NCBI GenBank assembly: GCA_027575765.1
Contig: JANBPT010000006.1
Coordinates: 94,068-158,067, forward strand
Direction: 5' to 3'
DNA length: 64,000 nt
From: Tieghemiomyces parasiticus
Taxonomy: Eukaryota > Kickxellomycota > Dimargaritomycetes > Dimargaritales > Dimargaritaceae
Part shown: piece after piece, positions 32,202-43,109 of the stretch
Numbering within the stretch: position 1 is the first letter of the stretch
How the letters are laid out: every line of letters starts with the position of its first letter
Position numbers and translations under genes: made by a program
The notes under the pieces: generated by a model
What the model saw: the letters and a program-made list of their open reading frames with translations, nothing else
What the model was told of the DNA's origin: nothing
The model's database searches: none

Positions 32202-35200
32202 ATGTCGACAATCGACTACAAAAAGTTTAACCTGAGCGAGAAGGTAAGTGCCACTTGTCCAAGACCAGAACCCGCGCATTCCCGGCGAAACTTTTAGGCG
32301 GGCACAGCCCCGTCCCCCCACTCCCCTCCACCGCTTTGGACCTCCAAAAGCAACGGGTGATTAACCACCGCCTACCCCTGATTCCCGCTGCCCGTCTGGT
32401 TACCACCCTAACTGCCCACCGCCTCCGCACTCTAGCCCGACGAGAACACCGACTTCGACCGCAATACGAGTCGTCAGACAGACTGGTCGGGAGCCGTAGC
32501 CGCGCACAACCTCCGGCAGCCCGCCCGGAATCCCACCCCACATAATCCCGACCAGTGGAATGCCGTTCGAGGCCAACCCGTTGCCCCGGGACCACGGTCC
32601 CCCCACGTCAGGGGCCCGGTCAAAACCCCGGAGGCCTGGCAGCTGAGAGAGTTCGGGCTGACCTGGGGTGCCCGGCTACTCGCCATGGTCCAGAGGGTTC
32701 ACTTCGACGGATCGGTCCTGCTCGACCTCGATCAGGGATACACGGGCATTGCCTACCCAGCTGCGGACTTCGATGTTCGCCTACTCTTCCCGGGCCAGCT
32801 GGTCCCCGTCCGGGTGCAATCCCGTCAGGTGCTAAGGTCAGGCCACCTTGAAGTATTACTCACCATGTCGCCACAGGCCGTGAACGAAGGACTGCAGGCC
32901 GCCGATCTGGTTCCGGGGATGCTGGTGGTCGGTACCGTGGTCGGCCAGGGTGAGCGCGGCTGCTTGGTTGACTTGGGTATCCCTCAGGTCCACTCCTACA
33001 TCAATGCCGCCGACGCCACCGCCTACGCGGCCCAGCTCAACCCACAGGGTCCGACTTCCCTGCCGATGGGCCAGCACGTGCTCCTCCGCATCGAGCGCGG
33101 GGAGCCCGGCAGTATCAACGTCCAGTTGGGCCCGCCGCGTTCCGAGCCCAGCGAGAACGTAGCGGCTTTACCCTTAACCACCCCGGATGCCCTGCGCCCC
33201 GGAATGCTCGTCAAAGCCGTCATTACCCAATTCATACCCTCGGGCCTGTGCTGCGAGATCATGGGGTCCATCCAGGCCACCGTGCACTGGATGCATCTCC
33301 CCACCACCACCAATTTCCAGTGCTCCTCGCTTGCCCAGCAGTACCAGGTCGGTCAGGAGGTGATCGCCCGCGTCGTTTACTCCCGCATCACCCCGCAGCG
33401 CGCTACCCTATCTCTGTCGCTACTCCCCCATTTGGTGACCGGCCAGCTCCGGCTTCCCCAGCCGCCCCAGGGCTCGGACGCCCCACTATACCCCCCGCAG
33501 GAACTCCACGCGTGCCTCCAAGGTGCCGTACTGGGCAATTTCAAGGTCGATCGGCTGCAGCACACGACCGCCTTTGGTGGCCTGCCGGACTACCCGGGCT
33601 TGCTCTGCATCGTGGAGGCCCCGCTTGAAGCCCAACCTGGGCCGGCTGTGTCTTCCGAAGAGTGGCTCGAGCGGGTCCGCCTCGATTCCCGGCATACCGT
33701 GCGCGTCCGTGATTATGCTCCGTTCGAGAATGCCATCATGGTGGATTTGGTCGAACCCGAGGTCCCAATTGCGGAGGTCGAGGCGGTGGAGAAGTGGGAG
33801 GAGGAAGTAACGGCCTCCCCGCCGGCCCTCAATGAGGTGGTGAGCTGTATCGTCATGGAGGTTAAGAAAACCCTCCTAGTCGTCAAAATTCAGCCGGGCG
33901 GCGTCAAAGCCATCATCCCACGGTACCTACTGAGTGACTTGAGCGGTCTCGCCCTCCACGGGATGTGGGTCAATATCAAGGTCGGTGACGTCCTCGAACG
34001 CTGCGTAGTGTGGCGCGCCGCCACCCCGACCAAACTTACGTTTCTTACTACCAAACCTCTCGTACTCGCCGCCATCGAGGCCGAACAGTACATGCCGGCC
34101 ACCCGGGAAGAGGTCCGTCCCAACTATCTCTACGCGGCGACCGTGGTAAATGCGTCCACCAACGACGTTGGCATGCTGGTCGTGGCCCTCTCGGGGTCCG
34201 TCTCGATCCCGGTCGACCTCGAAGACTGTGCCGACGATATTGAGGAGTATCGGAAGAACCCGCTTACCTGCGGTGAATCGGTCGTGGTCCGTGGGCTCCA
34301 GCCGGCCGACCCCACCCCGGAGGACGGCGATGACGGACCCATGCCGCGGGTCACCCTCCGGCCGTCCTTGACCACCAACCATCTCAATTCCAAGGTGGCC
34401 CTGAAGAAAGGCGTGCCGCAGAATACCGTACCCTTTGCCCTCAACTCCGCGCCCTGGAAACGTCTCCTGCACGAGGCCGCGGTGGGCGCCAACACGTTTC
34501 ACGGGCTCAGTGCTGGCCTCCAGTTTCCCCTCGTCAACCGCATGCGCGGCCACTACGTCTGGGGTACGTATGTGTCCCTGTGCAGCCAAACCAGGCGCTG
34601 CACCTTCAACCTCGGTAACGGATGGAAGGGCCTGGTCAATCTCAACTTGGGCGAGGGGAACGCTAAGGAGCCACCTACCGACTATCCGGTCGCCCTGTGC
34701 GTTGTGGATGTCGATTTGCATTTCCGCCTCGCCTTCTTGACCGCCGTGGACGACTTCCTCGATCGTACCAGGGCCGTCGACAATGTCACCAAGTCCATCT
34801 CCCAGGTCCTGGCCGACGCCCAGGCGGATCACCAGTCCTCCTTGCCCCCGGACGCCGAGGTACTCGAGAAGCTCGGCCGCTCCAAGGGCGTCTCCGCGGT
34901 AGTCGTCCACGTCACCAAAATGCACGCCGTGGTGGCCCTGACCGGTTGCGAAGGCTCCCCGTTTGCCCTCGCACCTTTCACTCAGTATAACCGCTCCGGG
35001 GACCTCAACTCGGTGCAACTCGGCGGACACTACACCGCCCGCGCGGTGAAATGGACCGCCGAGCTGGCCACCGACCCGTTCCCTGACTTTGGTGCGATCG
35101 TGGTCAATCTTAGCCAGCCGAAGCGCAAGAAGTCGTCCTCCAAGTCGGTTCCTAAACTCGGACCCCAGCGTTGGTATGCGGCGCAGGCCCTAGGGGACGT

Positions 35201-37886
35201 GGAAGCGGATGATCAAGAGGGCCCGAACATCAACCGAGCCAAGACGGTGTCACCCGACGTTCCCTTCGGCATGCGCAGCACCCCCAAGACGTACAGTTTC
35301 TATATCGCCCGCATTCTACACGTGGCCGACGACCACTACCGGGTCTTTTTGACCGACGCCCTCTACGACTGCTTAGCGCCGTTCGACCTCGTCCAGCCCG
35401 ACCCGAGCACCAAGGTTCGTCCGCGCTTTGCCGTCGGACATATCGTGGAGGTTATCATTGCCCCCGGTTCCGTAAACTGCCTGCTCCCCGCGGTAATCCT
35501 CGGCAAGATCAAGGAGAGCGATGTGAATCCTATCCGAAGTGGCAATACCTCCCGTAAGGATATGCGGATGGCCTTCATGGCCCGTATGAAGGCGTTGGCC
35601 GAGACCGGGATCGAAGGGGTGCAAGATGGTATCCACGACGAGCAGTGGTGGTTGGAGAAAACCCGCAACGCCGAACCCGTCAACGAACCCGCGCTGCTCA
35701 GTTTGCACCTGGCCCGCGTGGCCAGCGTCAACGACTTTACCTATGGGGTCCAGCTGCGCGGCCAATCCGCGGATCTGCAGTGCTCCGCCCCGGCTTTCCT
35801 TCTGCCGGTCGACAGCGACGGCTGCCGTCCTACCTACCGTGTCAACCAGGTGGTCGCCGTCGAAGTGGTCAAGGTCGAGCACCCGGAATACATGGTGGTG
35901 ATCCGTGCCTATGCTACTGACGAGGACTTGCCCAATATCGACAGCGAGAACCAGCGCCGTCTTGCCGCCGCCACCGGGGAAGCCAGCCCCGAAACCATCG
36001 CCACCTACCACGCCCGCTGTGAAACCGTGGCTGCCGAGGTACAGCATTACGAGGCCGTCATGCAAACCGCGCTCAAACGCGTGGCCCTGAATCAAAACAC
36101 GCTGGATGACCACCGGCGGGCCGAATTCAGGCCGCATCCTTTGGCCCAGCTCTATGGCCGGTGTATTACGCCCTATATCGGTAGTACTCACCTGGGCCGC
36201 GTGCGCGCCGTCACCAGGGATTTCTACGTGACCCACTTGACCCGGCTCAACGTTGACTTTTTCACCAACGTCTCCGATGTTCCGGTCGGCAGCAACGGAT
36301 TCCGTCCGCGCTACCGCGTCAACGACGACGTGATGGTTTTGGTGGACGAGGTTCGGCATAACCCCTTGATAGCCATAGGAAAGATCGAGTCTCGTAAATC
36401 CGTGGACCGGGCGGGCATGGAACACCTTATGGCGATTCTGGACGAAGCGGCCGAGCATTTGGACGCGCAAGACGACGACACCCTACCGATGCCGGAAAGC
36501 ACTTCCGCGGACCAGAGCTTCGGCTCTGATACTGCCGCCAGTCCTCAGGGCACCCCAGTACAATCGGAAGACGACGAAGCCGAACAGCCCGCTCAATGGG
36601 AAGATGACGAAGCTGAACAACCCGCTCAATCGGAAGACGACGAAGCCGAACGGCCCGCACAATTGGAAGACGACGAAGCTGAGCAGCCCGCACAATCGGA
36701 GATGGCTAATGAGGAGGCGGAGGCCGCTGATACGCCCGTCGCCACCCCGTCGCCATGCTCTACTCCCGCCGCACAAGGTCCCAACGTTTCCGCGCTGTCT
36801 GTAACCAACGGGTTCGTGTGGGACGACGAGGATGACACAGAGGGCAACCGTACCGCCCCTGCTTCTGAGGCGACCGCCCAGAGCGCGACGCTCAAGCGCA
36901 AGGTCGAGGAGGAGGATGACGAGAAGGCCTCCGACAATGACGGCACGGATTTCAGCGACGGCGACTCGGACAATGAGGAGAATGCTGCCGACGAAACTGA
37001 AGACTCGAACGGTCAAACGGCCAAGCGCCGCCGCCGGAGCAAGCGCGACGACCTCCCGGAGGACATTACGGGTACGCTAGACACGGCCGCCCCGGCGACG
37101 GTGGAGGCTTTCGAGCGTTTGGTGGTGACCTCGCCGGATTCGTCCTACCTGTGGATCAACTACATGGCGTTCCACCTCAAGCTCTTCGAAGTCAGTAAGG
37201 CGCGCGAGGTGGCCGAACGGGCGCTCAAGACGATCGGGTTCCGCGAGGCGCAGGAGAAATTCAACGTCTGGATTGCCCTCATTAACCTGGAAAACCAGTT
37301 TGGCACCCAGGTGGGACTCGATGAACTGGTGACCCGGGCCCTCCGGACCACCGAGCCCAAACCCCTCTACATTCAACTCGCCCAGATTTACGAACGTACG
37401 TCCAAGGTCGAGCGCGCCGAGCAGACCTACCAGAAACTCCTGACCACGCACCGGACCAGTTGCAAGGCCTGGACGCTTTACGGGTCCTTCTGCCTGCGCC
37501 AACGTAAACTCGCCAAGTTCCGCGAGTTGGTCCAGACCTGCGCCACCACCCTCCCGAAACGCAAGCGCGTCAAGGCCGTTAGCCGCTTCGCCCTACTGGA
37601 GTTCAAGGAGGGCAACGCCGAGCGCGGTCGGACCATCATGGAGGGCGTGCTGGCTAACCACCCGAGACGTCTCGACCTGTGGTCCGTCTACCTGGACATG
37701 GAAATCAAGCGGGGCGAATACGCCGCCGCCCGGGCCCTCTTCCGCCGTATCACCGGATTGAAAATGTCCTCCAAGAAGATGAAGTTTTTCTTCAAACGCT
37801 GGTTGATGTTCGAGAAGGAATATGGTACGCCTGACCACATCGAGGAGGTCAAGGCAGCCGCCCTTCGTTACATTGAGGCCCAGTAA
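32202..37886 (+). CDS. RRP5: rRNA biogenesis protein RRP5 (S1 repeats plus HAT/TPR)
   Basis: Two phase-0 exons, 32202-32243 (MSTIDYKKFNLSEK) and 32436-37886, give 1830 residues; yeast Rrp5 is 1729. S1 RNA-binding modules can be seen at about 94-128, 176-205 (GMLVVGTVVGQGERGCLVDL) and 270-305 (GMLVKAVITQFIPSGLCCEI), with degenerate copies to about 1350. Residues ~1383-1550 are acidic, with an exact-period repeat of EDDEAEQPAQ type and KR-rich nuclear signals. From ~1568 to the end come HAT/TPR repeats (SSYLWINYMAFHLKLFEVSK, RLDLWSVYLDMEIKRGEYAA). Rrp5 is a nucleolar scaffold needed for both small- and large-subunit pre-rRNA cleavages. Exon 2 is long and uninterrupted. Confidence 0.95.
36561..36692 (+). 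repeat. in-frame 33-base tandem repeat, four copies
   Basis: Four head-to-tail 33-base units starting at 36561, 36594, 36627 and 36660 encode variants of QSEDDEAEQPA (with W, L and R substitutions). A partial fifth copy follows. It lies in the acidic linker of RRP5. The period keeps the frame, so copy-number change would only lengthen the linker. Confidence 0.9.
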
Positions 37887-38165
37887 AAAAAATAATGTTG
37901 CCCTCCCCGGGATTTTATATCCGGATTTTACCCACTCAATATTCCTTGTGGAGGGCGGGTTACCTGATCTGTTTTAATGTGATTTTTTCCCGTTCGCCCC
38001 TCCCACCCTCCCCTTAACGCTTGGTTGCATTTCATAATCGTTTTCGTTTTTTGATGCATTTGCACGAGCTGTTTAGTAACTTTACTGCTCATTTATTAAA
38101 CTTTATATATCATCCCATCAACTAAAGTGGTTAAAGTGGGCCCATGTACTGTGCAGGCAGATGCA

Positions 38166-39260
38166 CTAGGCTGCCAGGGGAACGCGCGCCGTTTCAGGTT
38201 CTGATTCGACATCACCTTCCTCCTGCGGTCTCGCCTCACTGACCTCAGGTAGTGGCCGAGTCGGGACTTGGGGCATATCGGGGATAGTCTGCTGCGGTAA
38301 AGGCCAATCGTTTTTAACGTGCTCGGTAGAGAGGGGTTAGTGTCGGAGAGGGCAAGTGTAATAACCGAGAAATCCCAGAGTCGTACCCCGATAGGGAAAA
38401 AGAGAGAGAGATAAAGCATCAACGCTAGACGCCCCTATTAGCGCCCAACTTACCATCTCCTCCTGGGCCTGTAGCGTCGCCAGCTCGCGCTCAAGCTCGG
38501 CTTCGTCCTCGTCGGATATCTTGGTGCCTAGCATCTCGTCGATCTCACGTTGGTAAGCCAGGGCGTCGGCGGTTTCATCCATGAGCCGCTCCACATTCTC
38601 CAGGGACATCTCTTTGTGAAGTTCTTTAAGGACTTGGTTGCCCTGTGTGAGGCCTCGGAAGACCTCGCGCTCCACCAGGGCGAATTCGATGGATTGCGTC
38701 TGAAGGTGCACGTAGTATCGGGAAGTATGAGTAGCCACTGGAAGTTAGCCACCTAGCTTGCAGTCAACGAGGTGCTCCGACACGGCCTGGTGACGACAAG
38801 GTGAAGTGAGCAGGGGGGAGGAGGAGTATAACACAGTGCACAGCGGCACTACTTACTAGTTGTTCAAGGTTGTTGAGCTGCTCGTCGGTCTGTTGGAGGA
38901 GTTTCTCCTGATATTTCTTCTTACGGAGAGCCAACAGTGCTCGTGGCTTATCGTTGCGGAGCAAACATGCCCGCGCGATCTCGGTTTCCCGGTCCAGGAC
39001 GACGCTCAACTGAGTCAATTAGGGCGATTGACGGGGGAGGCCCGGCACAGCACGGAAAGGGGGAATGCGCAGGCGTTAATGAGGTAGAGTGGTCCCTCGG
39101 CTAGAGCAGCCCACAGCCGTTCCGTGTCGCATACTCAGGACAGGTTGGCCAGGTTGCTTACCCGCTTCTGGTACTGTTTCAGCTTGTCGCGCTGAACTTT
39201 CAGGTCGAGAATGGCCCGGTCCTGCGGGGTTATTTTGTTCTTGCTACCACCACCGCCCAT
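38166..39260 (-). CDS. VPS20: ESCRT-III subunit Vps20/CHMP6
   Basis: Four phase-0 exons (39260-39162, 39009-38857, 38699-38454 and 38291-38166) give 207 residues; yeast Vps20 has 221, CHMP6 about 200. The N-terminus MGGGGSK fits an N-myristoylation site (Gly2, Ser6). Then come the basic helix DRAILDLKVQRDKLKQYQKR and long Snf7-type helices (QTDEQLNNLEQL|TQSIEFALVEREV). The acidic tail contains IPDMPQVPTRPLPE (about 169-182), matching the MIM2 motif bound by Vps4. Vps20 nucleates Snf7 polymers on endosomes under ESCRT-II. In fungi it is also part of the Rim pathway that triggers PacC/Rim101 processing. It converges with RRP5 (279 bases apart). Confidence 0.93.
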
Positions 39261-39876
39261 GTCGCTTTATGAGTCAAGATGAGGGAATGGGGGTGGAAGA
39301 AGGGTTATATTGTGTGCGGGGGGGGGAAGAAGTCAATCGTGAGCCCCCAGAGAGTAGGACAAAGGTAGGTGAGTAGTAAATACACAGGGCAGAGGGTAAA
39401 AATACAGAGAGCTGGAAGTGAAATGAGGGCACAAGATGGGTCAAAAGCTCGGCACATGAGTCTTTGAGGAAATGTAAGAAAGGCGAGGTAGCACGGTGGT
39501 GGCGTGACAAACAGCTGGTAAGGGGGCCGGTGTGGTGAAGCACAATGTCAGGGTCATTAATGGTGTAGTCCAACCGCCATGCAAACTGACCCAGTTGGCC
39601 GGCCGACGTTGGTCGTGGGAAGTCGTCCAGTGTTGGCCGTTCAGAAAGCTAGCGTTAAGCTAGTCGATGAGTGTCGGGCTAGAGATCTGGTCCATTGAAC
39701 GCTGGCTTTGTTTATCTATCCAACCTCTTCATTTATATATACTATGTTTACTTTCATATGGATAAAAGTGGTCATCGTTGCCGGTTATTGATGCAATTCT
39801 CATTCTTTAAAAAACAAACAAACTCATCGCCCCTTGGCATCCAAGGTCGGCACGTACAAGGAGCACGAAATACCGT
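39261..39876. other. spacer between VPS20 and ALAD
   Basis: Holds the upstream leader of VPS20 and the 3' flank of the ALAD gene, with an AT-rich stretch near 39715-39820. No gene or repeat was recognised. Confidence 0.6.
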
Positions 39877-41155
<1,279 letters not shown>

Positions 41156-41982
41156 GGCGTTGAGGTGAAAGTAGTGGCGAGGGCGAGAGGTGACAAGCCA
41201 AGTCAACAGAAAGGAAACTGGGTTGAGGGCCGGTTACACTTGAAGGGGGTGATGGATGGGGAGGTGGAAGGGTTGCGTCGCCAGCTGATGAAAAGGGAGA
41301 GGGGAGCGGGAAAGGCTGTGGGTTCGGAGGGCAAGGCAGGCGGCGGAAGGCCAGGAAGCAGGAGGGTGCCGGCTGATGACGACACCAGTTTGCAGGTTAG
41401 CCAGTGCCGCTGGGCATGCGGAGGGCGAGCTAAGGCCCAATAAACAAACGCTCGTGTCCAGGCTTCTTATTCAATGGCCCCTTCCTCACCACCACTCCTC
41501 CCTCCCCCGGCCTGCGCTGGAATACCACGAAATAGCCCTAGATCATTACTAACCTAAACCGTCGCGGTTTTACCCAACGGCGAACGGTTAGGCCAATAGG
41601 GGTAATATTGGCTATCCTTGTCTCCGTGCGATCTGAGTCAATTGTGCAGCTAGGTTGGAGTTACAAGACCGCCAATGTTTGTCTTGGAAACGCCTTCGCC
41701 TCCTCCCCCCTCTCGGTGAGCGACGTATTATACTATTGCTGGCCCAGCTTGCCACCCTCGGGGTACCCTGCGAGACCTTCTCCTAGCCCTTGACGGGGGT
41801 AGAGGTAACAGCCAAGAGGTTCAAAATTGCGGCTGATATGCCTGATTACCCACATTAAACTACCTGACCAACTGGGCTCACAGATGTAGACTGTTTAATA
41901 CAAAGGGCTCGTCCTGTTCTTGAATACCCCTCTGAAGAACTTTGATGTTCCGAGTTTGAGCCCCTCCCCCCTTGGGGGCTCT
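41156..41982. other. spacer between ALAD and EMC5
   Basis: The left part is purine-rich on plus (pyrimidine-rich leader of the minus-strand ALAD gene). The remainder is 3' flank of EMC5. No gene, RNA or repeat recognised. Confidence 0.6.
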
Positions 41983-42532
41983 TTAGTGCCGCGATGTCAC
42001 GCCCGGTGGGAATCCTCGGTGGTTAAAGACATGAAATGAAGGCCGTGAGTCAACGCCCTCGATGGTTCTGTGCGTTTGGCGTAAGTAGAAGCGTGGTCCG
42101 GAAATGCCATAGTTAGTTAATTGTAGCTAACCAGCTGTAGCGAACCGACAAGTATACCCAATCAACCCTCATAGAGTCCTACCAGTGCTCTCTTCTATCC
42201 TGCCTAGTCAAGGACGAGGCTTGCCTCTAAACAATTGACGTGCCCAACACCTTCCCTATGTCTCCACGATATACTTACAATTTTCGCATCTCGCTCTCCA
42301 GGGCGATGGGCTGCAAGCTGGTTGTCCAGTAGATCGCACCGACGGTAGAGACTAGGGCGGCTAGCAGGCTCTCAAACACAATATCGGTGGGGACACCCGC
42401 TCCGGCCACCGCGGGGCCCACCGTCTTGACATAGGAGAGATGCTCGTACATGGAATAGCCCGCGTGGAGGAGCATCAAAAACCCCAGTAGGCCGACGAGC
42501 TGGCCGGCGGATTGGGTTGACGTTTTGGCCAT
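41983..42532 (-). CDS. EMC5: ER membrane protein complex subunit 5 (MMGT1 family)
   Basis: Two exons, 42532-42279 and 42067-41983, joined in phase 2 across a 211-base GTAAGT...ACAG intron, give 112 residues. Exon 1 has two hydrophobic helices (LVGLLGFLMLLHAGYSMYEH and DIVFESLLAALVSTVGAIYW) and the family's LQPIALE segment. Exon 2 supplies the conserved tail DSRPSFHVFNHRGF. Without splicing the frame stops at EMRKL and loses that tail, which supports the intron. EMC inserts tail-anchored and multi-spanning proteins into the ER membrane; subunit 5 is a two-helix core subunit. It is shorter than human MMGT1 (131). Confidence 0.92.
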
Positions 42533-43109
42533 GGTAATAATGTGAGGAGTAGGGAGGGGGGAGAAACGTGAGAAGGTCGAAAGGAATGCACCAGTCGAAG
42601 GGATTGCGGGTTTCAGGGGATGGACAAAAAGGGAACTGTGCTGGAGGTGCGTCTGAATGTGCTAGGCGTGAGGTGGGAGAAGGGAGTTATGGCTTGGTGG
42701 TAGAACGGGTGGCCCTGGCCAAGGGTCTCCACAACCTGAAGCTCTCGGCTGACGTGGCGGATACGCGTCCCTCGGGTAGGACGAATCGGATACCAGGGAC
42801 GGTATCCGTTGCTTTTTTTTTTGAACACTACTTTAGGAGCTGCGTAAATTTTTGCTTATAGACCCCAGGGTTAGAAACATCAACAATCCATGCGTACCCC
42901 GGTCAAATATGGTTCCTCCGCTGAACTTATATACTTTATTTGATCGGATCGTGCAAGGTTAAGTATTGCGAAAGACCCAGGACTGTACAAGTGAAAAAAT
43001 GGTAAACCCAACCCGACGCCACGGCCAACGGCTCGTCACGAAGGTGAAGAAACATAATACAAAATAAAAGGGGAGGGGGGGGGGTGAGTGAAGTATAAAG
43101 TCGACGTCG
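42533..43109. other. spacer between EMC5 and the dymeclin gene
   Basis: Leader of EMC5 (purine-rich on plus) and AT-rich 3' flank of the dymeclin gene. A frame at 42568-42861 has no coding character. Confidence 0.6.

Noticed and set aside
32244..32435. possible snoRNA in the RRP5 intron
   Set aside because: Only weak GTGATT and CTGA matches to C and D boxes and no terminal stem.
33927..36470. long minus-strand open frames inside RRP5 (33927-35030 and 35373-36470)
   Set aside because: They are antisense shadows of a GC-rich coding region whose plus-strand product is clearly RRP5.
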